The notes: a model not told the origin generated them from the sequence alone. Shown: positions 1 to 13,273, counted from the first letter of the stretch. The stretch: 64,000 bases of DNA from Cercis canadensis (GCA_003255065.1 QAOA01007318.1:552356-616355), one strand, 5' to 3'. Translations and numbers: made by a program.

Positions 1-2388
1 CCTCTGCTACTTCCACTTCCACTGCCGGTTCATATAAATCTCAATCATCTTCCATTTTCGATTATTTCTTCCACAATACTTCCGCCCCTCACCCTCACTC
101 TGTCCCCAATTTTGCTTATCCTTCTCCGCCACACACCAATACTTCTAGATCTAGTAATACCACTTCACAATCTCCCAACTTAAGTAAACAAACCCCCAAA
201 GCAACCTCTGTGAATAACCAAACTCAAACCTATGTGAATTCGTCTAAGGATAACGTTCCAACCACAAATCACACCGCAATTTCTCAGATGCCAAGTAATC
301 AGACAGCAAATTTTCAGGTGATGCCACCTCCCACTGTGAATAACGACCCATTAGTTGTTAAAAATCACACGCAGAGTTCTGGCAAGTCCGATGAAGTGAA
401 AGCTCTCAAGACAAATCAAACCACAAATGCTGCTCCGGCACCGAAAGTTTTAGTGGCGCCGCCTCCCCCAATAGTGGTACTGAGCCCGAATCAGAATTTG
501 AGCAGTACAGTGAGTTCTAATTCTTCAGTGAAGGGTGTTTTATCCAATAATTATACGGCTTCCCTCGCCAAGAAGCAGAGAAATGGGACTAATTGGACGG
601 GGAAAGATGACTTGATTGAGTCTCTGATCAAGTGTGATTTTTTTCATGGAGAATGGGTTAAGGATGATTCCTATCCTCTTTATAAACCTGGTTCTTGCCC
701 TCTGATTGATGAACAGTTCAATTGTATTCAGAATGGCAGGCCCGACAAAGATTATCTAAAATATAAGTGGAAGCCTAAGGGATGCAACCTCCCAAGGTAT
801 GTGAATCTCATCAATTTGTTCCTTTCTTGTATCGTCGTTTGTTTTCAATTGAACTGTCGCTTAGTCTTTATCTGGGTTTCTGTTATTCTATAATTGGTGG
901 GTAGTTTTTTTTTCCCCCCCGTTTCATCAATGTTTGTTTTTGTCAAAAATCTCGAAAATACTTGTCCAGTTTATGTTGATCTTTTACTTTGCTAAATTGA
1001 AATGGTTGCAGAAAATAAATTGCCAATCTTATTCCTTCTGGTTATTTCTGCTTTGATTTGGAAGTTACTACACTAAAGTTGATCCATCGACAAGATCTCT
1101 TGGGATCCCATCCCAAATTAGTAAAAATGCTAATTATATATACATTTACATTCAGGTTGGACGGTAGTCGAATGCTGGAGTTGTTAAGAGGCAAGCGACT
1201 GGTTTTTGTGGGTGATTCCCTCAATAGGAACATGTGGGAATCTCTAATTTGTATACTGAGAAACTCAGCGAAAGATAAAAGCAAAGTTTATGAAGCAAAT
1301 GGTAGAGCCCACTTCCGAGGTGAAGCCTCCTATTCATTCATATTCAAAGTAAGTATTTACTTGTTTCCCTTTTTTGGTTTGCGCATAATCCTTCTGTTTT
1401 TGGTTGCTTACTCTGTTGGTGTGATGATGATCTGCTAGGATTACAGCTTCTCCATAGAGCTCTTTGTATCTCCATTCTTAGTTCAAGAGTGGGAAATGCC
1501 GGACAAGAACGGAACAAAAAAGCAAACACTTCGTCTCGATTTGGTTGGGAAATCTTCTGATCAATATAAAGATGCAGACATCATCGTCTTCAACACGGGT
1601 CACTGGTGGACTCATGAAAAGACTTCTTTAGGGTAAATGCATTACAATTCTCTGTTTCCTACCTCTGTTTTCTACAGTTACATTTTTAAAGTTAGAGTCT
1701 TCAATTAGACACCTTGTTGAATTAAAACTAAATTGCCCATGAAAAATTCTAGGAAGGACTATTACCAAGAAGGTAGCCATGTGTATGGTGAATTGAATGT
1801 TCTTGAGGCATTTCGAAAAGCTATAACAACTTGGAGCAGATGGGTTGATACCAACATAAATCCCTCCAAGTCTATGGTCTTCTTCAGAGGCTATTCTGCT
1901 TCTCATTTTAGGTAAGCTGAAATTCAATACATGATTAGTGTAGTGTAGTTATGATCTTGGCTCATTCCGCACCCATTAATTACACATATGAAACTAGAAG
2001 ACTAATTAGAAAGCATGTCGTATTTTATTTGGTTTACTGCAGTGGTGGACAGTGGAATTCAGGTGGGCAATGTGATAGTGAAACTGTGCCCATCAAGAAC
2101 GAGAAGTATTTAAAGCACTACCCATCTAAAATGAGGGTATTGGAAAAGGTTCTGAGGAATATGAAAACCCACGTGAGCTACCTGAATATCACTAGAATGA
2201 CAGATTTCAGGAAGGATGGTCATCCATCAATATACAGGAAGCAAAATCTTTCACCAGAAGAAAGGAAGTCACCGCTAATGTTTCAGGATTGTAGTCACTG
2301 GTGCCTTCCGGGAGTTCCTGATGTATGGAATGAGATTCTCTATGCTGAGCTTCTAATAAAACAATTCCGGGATCAGCATCATAGGTAA
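1..2388 (+). CDS. TBR: Protein trichome birefringence (TBR/TBL family), 5'-truncated by window edge
   Basis: Exons read 1-796 (frame starts at base 3, open to the window edge), 1156-1348, 1439-1632, 1753-1911 and 2043-2388, all with GT..AG borders and consistent phases. About 561 residues are visible; the missing N-terminus should hold the Golgi membrane anchor. The first exon is a long Ser/Asn/Pro-rich stem ending in the TBL N domain ([17 protein letters not shown], then Cys-rich). Exon 2 carries the GDS motif ([15 protein letters not shown]), exon 3 NTGHWW, and exon 5 the DxxH motif (DCSHWCLPG). The family are PMR5/Cas1p-type Golgi enzymes that O-acetylate wall polysaccharides; TBR affects secondary-wall cellulose and pectin esterification. 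The long Ser-rich stem and the neighbouring HAT14-like gene favour TBR over other TBLs. There is no in-window ATG start: an apparent start near 210 is a GTG inside the exon. Confidence 0.93.
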
Positions 2389-4778
2389 ACTGCAAACTTG
2401 AAGGCTATGTTTATATTCGATGAGTTAAGTTGAAAGCAGAAAGAGATGCAATATGACATTTTTGTCCCGCCCATATCCTGGGATAGGGAAAGAAACAAAC
2501 TATACAGAGATTTTTATTTTTTTTTCATTTTTTAAAAGGTTCAGAAGATTATATTAAGTGAAGCAAGATATAAGAAAATTGAGTACCATGAAGCTGTGTA
2601 ATAAATTTGTTTATATGAATGGCACAAGTTGGTATTCAGAAGGAAAAGAAAAGAAACACACACACATACAAGTTGGTGTGGGTGAGGAGTGGAGAGTGAC
2701 ATTGGATGGTGTAGTTTGTCAATGGTAAACCACCATTTCACTTCTAACTCCTTTCTTTCTTGCCTGAAGGGCTTCTGTTGTAAATTTCTAATCAATTAGA
2801 TTTTGTTTAATGAAAGCAAATTCTTGAGATTAATTGCATTGCTCCTGGGTTCTTCTACGGTTAGTTAATTCATTTGATATTTTAATTGAAGCATAAGACG
2901 CGGTGATGGTCAAGCATTCAAAATTACGCAAGATATAGTCTTAAATTAATAAAATTACGTCGGTTCGGCTTTTCTGTCAAGTTTTTTCCTTTGAGGATAA
3001 TTTTTGGGTCAATGTCTTTCATTTTCAATCTATAAATATTGATTGATGACGATGGTCTTCAAGCTTTAAGGAAAAACATTATGTGACTTTGTAGTCTTTG
3101 ACTATTACAAGTTGTATGTTTAAATCATTATTAAAGTATTTCTAATTCTTATTTCTGTTTAGAAGAAAGTATATTTTATATTTTAGAACGTTGCTGTACG
3201 TCGTCGTTGACAAATTTCTAAAAGTATATTTATTTAGTGCAAATTAATTAAGGTATTTCATAGGTACATTATCACTGTATATTCTTTATGGTATGATTAG
3301 TTTTATTTATTATAAGCGGCGATATAACTTTTTAAGTTTGATATGCTTTCATCTCATCANTATGTTTAAATCATTATTAAAGGATTTCTAATTCTTATTT
3401 CTGTTTAGAAGAAAGTATCTTTTATATTTTATAACGTTGCTGTACGTCGTCGTTGACAAATTTCTAAAAGTATATTTATTTAGTGCAAATTAATTAAGGT
3501 ATTTCATAGGTACATTATCACTGTATATTCTTTATGGTATGATTAGTTTTATTTATTATAAGCGGCGATATAACTTTTTAAGTTTGATATGCTTTCATCT
3601 CATCAAACTCTTTGGGTGTAGTGTGAGAGATGATTGAATCTTTAATTTCCTACGGTCGAAATGTTTTCGTCAATCCATCAAAACTATAATTGGAGGCCTT
3701 TCTGTATCAATTAAGAATTGAGTTCAATCACTTCCAATATCAAGCAAAACTGGACGAGAAAGCTCTTAATTTGCAAGGCTAATAAATCAGTAAACAAACA
3801 ATCACTGAACATAAAAGAAGTAAAATCATGCAGAAGCTAAGGAATTTTGAAATAAATAGGAAAAATAACGTTTCCTGGTAGAGATTGATTCACCAATTTT
3901 ATGTGACTCGGCACAATTAGTTGAGGATCAGAAATCCTGTGACCCTTGGAGCTGTTACGTTAGTACATTGGGCCATATGGGCCGATTTATTAAAATTAAA
4001 AGTGGTAATGTTAGAGATGATCCTGGACCAGGCCAATGACTAAGGTGTGGGCTCCATCTTAAGCCTCAATTTTGTAGTAAATTACAGAACAACCTACAAT
4101 TATATCAGAGATCACGCCAAGACGTGTAACGAATGACGTTAGGAGAATCATTTGCTATTAGCTCAGCGCTAGCTTGGTTCATTTTTAAATTGTATTTGCA
4201 GTTCAATACCTATTTTTTCCTTCACTGCTGTATTCCCCTCCCCAGTCTTTTCATCATAGCTGGAGTCCAAATCCAAAGGTAATTTCCCGGTACCTAGATT
4301 CCACAGCTGCTCCAATTTTCCCTACCTAACGCGTATTTGTATGTGATGTGATTGGTAGGACATAAAAAGTTGGAGAAAATATATATAACCAAACATATCA
4401 CATAAATATACGTTACAAGTTAATGTTAAACATTAGTGTTGATTAGTGAGAGTTTGAAGGATTTGTTACATGTAAACATATGAATAGCAACAGAATCTGA
4501 ACATTAAATAAAGTGAATAAAAAAGAAGGGTTCTTTTATAAAAAGAAATAATTAACAACTATGCGGAACATTTACGCAAGTAAACCTTTGGAATTTCTTT
4601 TGTTCCTAATCTAACAACAATATCTCGGTGTTGCTCCAATAAAAAGGGGCGTAGCATTTGATGCAGGGCATTGCAGTCACACTCGCCTCACAGAACCAGT
4701 GTTATGTTTGAGGTTATCGGTGAAATTAAAGGCCATTTTTTATCCAAGAGAGAGGGGTGAATATTGCTTCATAGCGAC
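2389..4778. other. Intergenic: 3' flank of TBR and a duplicated assembly join
   Basis: AT-rich spacer between the TBR stop and a small Asn-rich ORF. The TBR 3'UTR probably occupies the first 400-500 bases. The stretch from 3115 to 3605 is a 245-base segment present twice around a single N. Nothing else coding was recognised. Confidence 0.6.
3115..3605. repeat. 245-base direct duplication flanking a single N (3360)
   Basis: Bases 3115-3359 and 3361-3605 are the same 245-base sequence with about three substitutions (for example aaagtattt versus aaaggattt early in the copies). The copies abut a lone N exactly. This is what an unmerged overlap between two contigs or haplotypes looks like, so it is probably an assembly artefact and not a biological tandem repeat. 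Confidence 0.85.
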
Positions 4779-5075
4779 ATGAACGTGATGGGAGGGGGTA
4801 ATAATACTGTTACCAACACTGGAAACATCGAAGGACAAGGTAATAATACTATTACCAATAATAATAAATATTCTCAATCAAGCTTGCCTTCCTATATTAG
4901 GCTTTTTTGTAGCTCTATTAATTGCTGCATTAAATTATGCACCCTCTGTTGCTGCGGTTATTTCTATTTCGTTTTTCTTGGTTTTTTCCTTTTTGTTTTC
5001 CTTGTGCTACGGTTGTTTTTGGGTAGTGATGCTTACACAAAGGAGAACTATAGCCACCTAAAACAGCTTGTGTAG
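4779..5075 (+). CDS. Possible small Asn-repeat/membrane protein, hypothetical
   Basis: An ATG-started ORF of 98 codons. Residues about 4-30 contain an imperfect repeat (GGNNTVTNTGNIEGQ then GNNTITNNN). A Cys-rich hydrophobic stretch of about 35 residues follows and could span a membrane, then a short polar tail. The DNA repeat unit GGTAATAATACT(G/A)TTACCAA occurs twice, at about 4797 and 4839. I do not recognise a family. The ORF sits alone between the convergent TBR and HAT14 genes, with no visible intron or clear promoter. It could be a genuine small gene, an exon fragment or chance; the in-frame Asn-Thr repeat is the only argument above chance. Confidence 0.3.
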   Translation: MNVMGGGNNTVTNTGNIEGQGNNTITNNNKYSQSSLPSYIRLFCSSINCCIKLCTLCCCGYFYFVFLGFFLFVFLVLRLFLGSDAYTKENYSHLKQLV

Positions 5076-6184
5076 CCAATGATAAGTGAGTCTAATGGTA
5101 TCTCCTATGATCATAGCAATTAGAGTATTTTATTTTGGAAGTTCTATTTTCATCACCCTTTTATATTTTTCAGCATATTGTACTTTTATGTAACAAAAAA
5201 ATAGTCTAAGTTTATAAATGAAAGAATTATGCAAGCATTCTCACTCAAAATATCAAGAAATAATCAGCAGTTTCATTCTAATCATTTTGTTTTTTAAGGC
5301 AATAAACATGTAATCAATTACTTTTGGTTGAGCAAGTCCGAAAGCTCTGATATGGGCCCGAGAGATGAAAGTTCTCTAAACAGGGCTGATTATGGAAATG
5401 GTCCAAGACTAGGACTAAAATGGTAAAATGGCAAACGGTATGGGCTTAAAGGATTGTTTAGTCAGATATTCTATCGTAATCTCCTTAAATTATAGGACTA
5501 CTTATTCTTTCATGTCTTTTTTTTCGTTCAGTGACTATATGTTCGAAGACTGTTTAAACTGATGAATTAAAGCATGATCAACAAATGACATAAAGGAAAC
5601 TATAAACCACCTGAGCAGTCCTTGAAAAGCTTAACAAATGTAAGGAGGGATCCAGCTCAGAGGAATAGGAGATTTTGAATAGCATAGCTTATATTGAGAC
5701 GAAGCTTAGATGCATTTATTGGCATTTGGCAGTGCAGTTATTGTGCAATTGCTAAGTAAAGAATAAGAATTTGTTAAAAAGATGAGGAGCAATAAGTAAG
5801 TAACTAGGTACAAGCTGTTGAGTATGTTTTACTTGATCCAACTACTCTTTCTCTCTTCTTCTTCCTCTCTCTCAGCACAGGGGAGGGTAAATGTGACTCA
5901 CTTAATCTAAGCTGTTTAGAAAATATTTTAAATACGTTGATAATAGATCCACGCCTTCACTCACAAAAGCTTTGTAATTTCTCATTAAAAAGATCAACCA
6001 AAAGTATCATTCTCTCCTTGTAACAATTCAACTGCCAATAAGAAAATAAACTAAGAGAGACAAAAGAATGAAAGAAGATAACTAAGAAGAATAAATAAAA
6101 AAGTATATACAAATGGAAGAAATGAGAGGTACATATTCCTTGTCCTCTACAACGTTAAAAGACAAAAAAGGGGCCCATCTAAAT
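5076..6184. other. Intergenic: 3' flank of HAT14-like gene
   Basis: AT-rich, with no supported ORF. The part nearest 6184 is likely the 3'UTR of the minus-strand HD-Zip gene. A short CT-rich stretch lies near 5845-5875. Confidence 0.5.
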
Positions 6185-7521
6185 CTAATCATGAGGTTTG
6201 GCCTGCTGCGTGTGGGTGAAGGGCACTACTCTGGGTTTGCTAAGAGACAATGGTGGTGGTATTTGAGAACTGTTGTTGGCTGCGGTGGCGGTTCCGGTTC
6301 CGGGGGAAGAGTTGGTGGCGACACGTTCGCAAGAGGGACACATGGTGAGAGTGGTAGCTGGGAGCTGCATGTAAAATGGCTGAGACGCTTTTAAAGCTCT
6401 TAGTTCTTGCAGTTCCTTCTGTAACCTCTTATTCTCTTCCGTCAGTGTCTCGCAGCATCGCTTTAAATATTCACAATCTACCTCTGTCTGCTTCAACTTT
6501 GTCCTGTAAATAAATGTAATCCAATCAAATCATATTCAAAAACACAACACTCAATCAATTAATTTATTAATTTATGAATGAGTAAAGGTATTTTTCTCAT
6601 TATTTCATTAATGTTTTAGGAAATAAATTTACCTTGCCCTTCTGTTCTGAAACCAAACTTCTACTTGACGAGGACGAAGATTTAACTGCTTTGCAAGAGC
6701 AAGTTTCTGCTTCTGCAGATAAGGTAAAAATAAAACATACAAACAATTAAAATAACGGAGAACAAGAAGAGGTCCTCCCAGAAACGGTGTCGTCTTAGTA
6801 TTTAGGACTTACAGGATTGAGAGTAGTATGTTCTTTGAAGCTCTCTTCAAGGAAAGCTGATTGCTCCTTGGAGAGTCTGAGTTTCTTCCGAGTTGAACCG
6901 TTGTCTTCATCATCGCTCGCTCTCGAACTCGTTCTCTCGGCGTCCCCCTCATTCTCTCTCTTGTTTCTGCCCGCATTGCCATTATTCCGAACGCAGAAAT
7001 CCATTTGAAACGATGACACCGCACTGTTAGGAGACGACAGAGCAGCACCGTCGTCGGTGTCCTCCACTGGCGGTGTTGCCGCCACCGGCAAACGGTTCAC
7101 ATCCAACGCCCTCGCAGCTGGATCTGATGGAACGCGCTGAATACCCACTGTGATAAACAAGTGGGAAGTGAATTAATAAGTAAAAAAAAAAAAAAAAAGA
7201 GAGAGAATAAAGTAAGGCTTGAAGATTGATGTGGGGTTTACATGCATCAGAAAGCCAAGGAATCCGAAGGTGAGAAGGTGGGTGCGTTCGAGGAACAGGA
7301 GTAAATGGAAGAAGGTCGAGCTGAAGCGGTGGATCTGAAGAATCCCTTCTCTCATCTTGGCCTTGATTCCCTCTTTTATCTTCTGAGGCCTTCCCCGTAG
7401 TGAAAGTACCCCCTAGCGCTACGCAGAAGCCAGGATGAGGATCTTTGTTGGCCATTTTTGTGGGCTTGTCAAGAAAAGAGAATGCTTTTGATGCATCTCC
7501 TAAGCTCAATGCTAGCTCCAT
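6185..7521 (-). CDS. HAT14: HD-Zip class II transcription factor, HAT14-like
   Basis: Four exons on the minus strand: 7521-7242, 7147-6813, 6712-6633 and 6503-6185, with GT..AG borders and matching phases, giving 337 residues (Arabidopsis HAT14 is about this length). The start is the ATG of [10 protein letters not shown], which also forms an LxLxL EAR-type repression motif; a second one is LQLDL. The homeodomain begins near residue 179 ([16 protein letters not shown]) and contains the helix-3 signature [11 protein letters not shown]. The leucine zipper follows directly with leucines at 245, 252, 259 and 266. MCPSCE at 286-291 is the CPSCE motif specific to class II. These factors bind AATNATT pseudopalindromes as dimers and repress targets in shade and auxin responses. 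The exon junctions inside the homeodomain support the model. The first junction (residue 94) is the least certain. Confidence 0.93.
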
Positions 7522-7607
7522 AGATGATGAAGGAAAAGGAGTTGTAGCTAGGCTTTCAAAACAAAGGCTAACGCAAAATATGCATCCACCTTTCACCCAC
7601 TAAATGC

Positions 7608-7615
7608 TATATATG
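7608..7615 (-). promoter_or_regulatory. Candidate TATA box of the HAT14-like gene
   Basis: Read on the minus strand this is ATATATAG, about 87 bases upstream of the ATG at 7521. That would leave a short 5'UTR. Position and sequence fit a plant TATA box, but AT-rich DNA yields such matches often. Confidence 0.3.
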
Positions 7616-9904
7616 TATTCAGTATCCACTTAGTTGACGCTCTTTTTCAATGCAAACCAAGAAAGTTAAACACAAACACAAAAACACACCCTCCCCCCCT
7701 CTCTCCTTTTTATTTGTGGGAGTAAAGATTGACCGACAAATCCAGTTTGACAAACGCACGTGAATCTATTTAAAATTACAACCGCTCGTAGCTACGAGAG
7801 AGCCACACATGTTCCAAGTATTAATCAAAGCTTACCATATACATCCTCGCTTCGCATATCAATTATACTAACAAATTCAAACGCTCTAATATAATACTAT
7901 TTGTCTTTTTGAATGAAATTGATTTCAGAATTGGCATAATACTTTGTTTTCTATTACGTTATATGCTAATCCTGTTAGATCCCAAGGCTCCAATGGATAA
8001 ATAGCACGTGAAATTTTAAATATTGTTGTTCAATTACAACATGCATGTTGAATTAGTCTTTATATATGTATGAATAGGCGTCAATTGTAATTTCCAATTT
8101 TATAGTATCCCATATATATATATTTTAATTCAATTATTTTTAACTGTTACATTACATACAAACAAATTAATTTTAACTATACAAAATTATAATTTTTCAT
8201 ATCGAGATATTCTCATATGCTAATTAAAACAAATATATATTGAAGTGTTAATCCTAAGATTCAAATATATATTAAATTATTTAATTTCTCATAATTAAAG
8301 TTCACAATAAACTTAAAAATAGGGGTTATTTGGGCCTAAAACTTAGATTTGAAGAATCGATATTATACTAGTAGCAATTTTAAAATGGGATTAATGTAAC
8401 ATAATAGTTATAATATACAGTAATATTGTGGTGTAAAATGGTTAATTTAGTGAAATGTTACAGTGCACTCACGCGAGAGATGCTCCAAGAATCTTTGATG
8501 TCGTTATTTGATTTTTAAAGTTGTGGTTGTTCATTAAGTTGGTTACTCACCAAAACGACATAAATTCATGAAGTTCTACCAAACAAAGTGCAGAGAGAGG
8601 ATAATGATGAGAAAGAGAAAACGATATATGATCGGAGAGATATGGGCGGGATCATAAGCTGGTCCTGTTGTCTCATTGACTAGCTAGTATATATGTTTGG
8701 CCTTTCATGAGTAATCTATATCGTAGTCATGATGATTATCATGATGATGATGGTCATTCTCATTCATTATACATCTCAATATGATAAAAATGATTAAATT
8801 GTCTTTGGTAGCAAACATACCACATCATCATGTGGGGCTGCGCTACAACCTGCAAGACACTGTTTGCTTTTGCTCTATTGTTCCTCCAATGAGAACCCAT
8901 GAATTAAGCCAAAAGTTATTGTTGTTTCCGAGTTAAACTTGATTAAAGTGAGGCGATTTGATTTGAAATGAAGTGACTGTGGACTCTGTGGTAGCTTCCT
9001 TCCACCCAGTATCTACGAGTCTATGCTATGACTCCAGTTTCACGCGATATCACAAACCCACCACCACCCACCAGAATTACATTTAAATATCAAAGTTAAT
9101 ATATAGTTTGTTTGCAACAAGGCGTGATGTGAAGGAAGAAAAATATTGGGGGTCAGATGATTAGCACGAGATTTTGATTAAGGTTCGTTCTAGTTAGGAA
9201 GACAAAGCGACCAACTTTTACAGCTCCCAGAAAAGTTTCTCCTTTAATTGTTGCTTTACATTGGTTTTATTTAAGTAGATAGATAAATTGTTTATTTTGT
9301 AAAAAGGGCAAGGTTGTTTTGATGCATAAAATAATGAAAAGCGAGAAAACTGGGTGGGTATCCAATGAGTCCAGAAAATAGGAATGTGTTTCTAATTTAG
9401 AAGAAGAAGAAGAAGAAGAAGTAGTAGAAAAGTGGTGGTGGGTGGTCCCACGCGCGTGGGTTAGCTTTATAAACAAGTCGTAATTAAAAATAGGCATACA
9501 GGGGATGTGAGGGAGGTCAGAGATGTCATGCTTTTGGGATCATTGCAATAATTGAAGTCATGCAGGCTTTAATGATAAGCTGCAGAGAGAGATGCGTGAA
9601 TTATTGGGTGGGACCCCTTTTCAGAGGACGAACTATATACTATACCATACCATACCATAGGCATTAGGCATTAGGCATAGAGATAGAGTGAATGTGAATG
9701 TGAATTCCCCACCTCATTATTATTCATGGAATGTACAAAAAGCTATTTCCATTCAATCACCCAACTAACCAACCCCCCTCTTCCCTCTTCCCTCTCCACA
9801 ATCACTTTTTAACACACGATCATGCATCACATTTCACATTTTATTCCACTAATTAATATTATTCATGTTCTAAAATTAAAACCTTATATTATTATCATCA
9901 CTCA

Positions 9905-9988
9905 TCTAACTCTTTTTTTTTTTCTTTCTAAACTTGCATTTATTCNTCTAATTCTTTTTTTTTTTTCTTTCTAAACTTGCCTTTATTC
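9905..9988. repeat. 41-base direct duplication around a single N (9946)
   Basis: A TCTAA(C/T)TC + poly-T + CTTTCTAAACTTGC segment occurs on both sides of the N at 9946 with small differences in T-run length and one or two bases. It is probably an assembly join in a low-complexity tract. Confidence 0.75.
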
Positions 9989-11349
9989 CACTTTGACTAT
10001 TATTCTTATGTTATATGTTATATATAGACAACACAGAAACTAGTGATTTGGTCAACCCCCCAGAAAATCAATTGGACGTGTGCCACCTTGCCATTCAACA
10101 ACTCCATATATGTTGTTCTCATTTTCTTACTTTTGACTTCAAAATCATACTGCTAGGGGATTTTTGAGCATAAAAATACTAGCAAGCATCATCTAAACGT
10201 AACATGCGTAAATCATAAAATGTTTAATTAATACGAGTTCAGCTTTTTAACTACCTAAGATACTACTCGTGATGAGAGGTCGATCGGAATTCAGATTATT
10301 GACTTTGAAAAAGATGTGTATAGGTAAGAGTACATCATTCAAACTAATGCTGCTCAATGCTCATAGTCGTAGATATGCTGTCTTCCAACACACTATTCTA
10401 AAGTTGCAACCAATATGAATAACGCTCTTTCCTTAACTGGGTTGTGACGTGAATATCGGTTTCTACTTACAACGGCTACGCAAAGCTGCAGGGGTTACGA
10501 CTTTTCTAGATAATGATTGAATGGACCATTGTCAAATTCTAGCGCACACAGAAAATAAACCAAAAACAAGTTGATCGTGGTACCAAATAGCTAGGAACAA
10601 AATAAGAAAAAAGAATGTCACACACAGATATTTATCCCCCTATGGTCCTGGTCCTGGTCCTGGTGCTGTTATATATACCCATTTTAAAAGCATTTGGCAG
10701 TGACAAATCACAAATGTAACAATGCAAAATGGTGTCACCATCTAGAAGGAAGACTTGGCAATTCCCACGTGGGAGGACCATGCATCTATCAAAACGTACT
10801 TGCTAAAAGTTTCTACTATAATAGTATTTGTATACCTACCCATCTTAATACTAAATGGGTTATATATATATACATAATCTTGGTTGACACGCTAACATTT
10901 ATTGCATATCTATGTATTGTAGGAGCTTGTGATAAAGACCATGCATGTTTTAATTTGATTCAAAATAGGTGGTATGTATGAGGTTTAGAAAAGAAAGAAA
11001 ATGGTAATATAATATTGTCTTGTACCTGCGTGCTACTTGGTGGTTATAATATGGGAGAAGAGGGATAAAAATGAATAACTAAGATGCAAAGGTGTTTTCA
11101 TTGTCAATTTGTCATTTAGTATTCCTTTGTCGTCATTGTTCCTTTCCCAGATGCTCCACTCACTCCAGCTGTATACATTAAATCTGCTCTTCAAATGAAT
11201 TTAATTCTATATATTATTCATTTTTTAATTTTATGTAAACAATAATAATATTAGAGGCGTGGGAATTTGTTTGATTAAAGTTAATTAAGAGTGTGGTTAA
11301 TAAAAAGATGACCATTATATTACTATCTTGTATGTTACACTCTTACTCA

Positions 11350-11605
11350 CTTATGTGACTTAACGAGAGTTACAATGTGATTTTAGTGTCATTGTAAATA
11401 TTTTAAAAAATTGAGTCACTCAATATGTGTCAAGACACACAATTTTTTATAAAATATAAGAAAGACACAATATAAAAAATGTGCTAAAAAATAACTTTTT
11501 TAAATTTATTTTTTAGCACACATTTTTATATTTTTAGCACATATTAAGTGACTTAATTTTTTAAAATGATACTAAAATTATATTATAAATCTTACTAAAT
11601 CTCCT
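11350..11605. mobile_element. Foldback MITE-like inverted repeat
   Basis: The left arm (about 11358-11425) and right arm (about 11535-11600) are reverse complements at most positions: for example TTTTAGTGTCATT pairs with AATGATACTAAAA, and TTGAGTCACTCAATATGTG with CACATATTAAGTGACTTAA. An inner hairpin at about 11470-11532 pairs AAATGTGCTAAAAAATAA with a TTATTTTTTAGCACACATTT-like arm. At about 250 bases with no coding capacity, it fits a miniature inverted-repeat element. Target-site duplications were not clear. The N at 11625 lies just outside. Confidence 0.6.
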
Positions 11606-13273
11606 TTAAGGAGAGGTAAAAAAANAAAAAAAAAGGGATAGATTCACCTAATAAAAAATGCGATATAAGAAGAGTGTTAGTTAAAAAGCTATGCTTATGC
11701 ACAAGAGTAACTCAACTGAAACGCGCGTAATGTAATGATGAAAGGGGCGGTGTGGTGTGGACCGTGTGCTACATTCAACTGACATTGATTAATTAATTAA
11801 TAGGGAAGGGGAAGGGAGATGAAGATCACGTGAGAGAAGCGTGAGTAAATTATGATGAGTTTGTTGTCAGAGTCAGAGGAATGACGTGATCGAGGATAGA
11901 AAAGTCAGAAAAGTATTTTAAAAAGTGTTTGCCAGTTCATGGTTAAGGGCGCGAGGCAGTAAGTGTAATTAACCAAATCTGTGGATTAAATCAAATATTT
12001 GAATAATTCACGAAATTATTAAGATTGTCGATAATTAGAATAAGAAAAAGGAGATGCGATAGCAGATGATACATGAGCACGATTATGATTTGATGAATTA
12101 AAATAAATTAAATGGTATCTATCTATCTATCTATCCTTGGGGTGGTGGGCCCCCTTGGTAGGCAGTGATAGGGACGTGGTGCAGCGTCTCAAGGAGACAA
12201 TCTACACAGCAGCAATCATTTGTACATGGGATCTGATATTGCTTTCCTCTCTCTCTCTCTTTCACATTCTGCATGTGAAATACTCCTACTACAAATTTAT
12301 GGTTATTAAATAGAGAGGAGCATATAAATCCAACTGAAATTTTGAAATGGGTCCCAATCCAGGGTTTGTCCCAAATGGAAATGGGACAATTATTAGCAGT
12401 TCATTGTAATTCGATTCATCTCCTTATCGTCCTTTTCAACATTATTACTTGAATAATACTTGAGCTTTTTCCTTACCCTCTTCGCCTATGTGCCAGCTGC
12501 TTAATCAATAATCAGTGCTTGCCCAGAACACAACCCTGCCTTCATCAAACAACACTGGGATAGTGGGATATTCAATATTCATATCATACGCTACCCAATA
12601 ATACATAAACTCATCCCTGCTTAACTGCTTTTGTATTGTAATTAATGCATTAACTAGAGCTACCAAAACCACCAAACAGCAAAAGTTGGGTAAGGTAAAT
12701 TTAGGGGTGCAAACACAATTATGTACTGTAAACATTAATTCATTGTCTACTGTCACGATCAAATTGAATTCTAACTAGTTTGTCTTCAAGTTTAAGGACG
12801 ACTTTAATAAAGTAGTCTTTGGTTTCATAGCAGAAATGCTTTGAACGTGAAGCTTGGTCTATCAGACCCTCAGATGGAGCTGTAACTGTAAGAGCTAGCT
12901 AGCCTGAAGAAGATCTTAGTTTGCAGTTTGGATCTCAAGAAAGATTTGAACTTGAAAGCGCTGACTGAAACTTACATGGTCTATCCCCCCCATAAGATAT
13001 TAAGATCTGATTCACCACTCAAAAATCTCTCCTTTTTCCAACACACTTTATTAATTTCTCTTACGCATTCAAACCAATCCATATATCCTATACCAAAAGC
13101 GCAAACTTTGTAATGTTGGATCACTAGAAATAGGCATGGGAGCTACAGATCCAGATAACCTCTGATATACAGTTACGTATGGGAATAGTAATAAACTATA
13201 CCGTATCTAACCTAAGGAGGTGCAGGCAGTGGCAGGGCTTGATTAATAAAAGGACCTGATATCTGCTATAACC

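Noticed and set aside
210-893. Apparent separate ORF starting at 210 within the TBR gene
   Set aside because: The first codon is GTG and the frame is open to the window edge. It is the interior of TBR exon 1, and its last 97 bases are intron.
8720-8760. ATGATGATTATCATGATGAT-like dyads (also near 13950 and 14070)
   Set aside because: They are simple ATG/ATC-rich repeats that are self-complementary by composition; no further structure.
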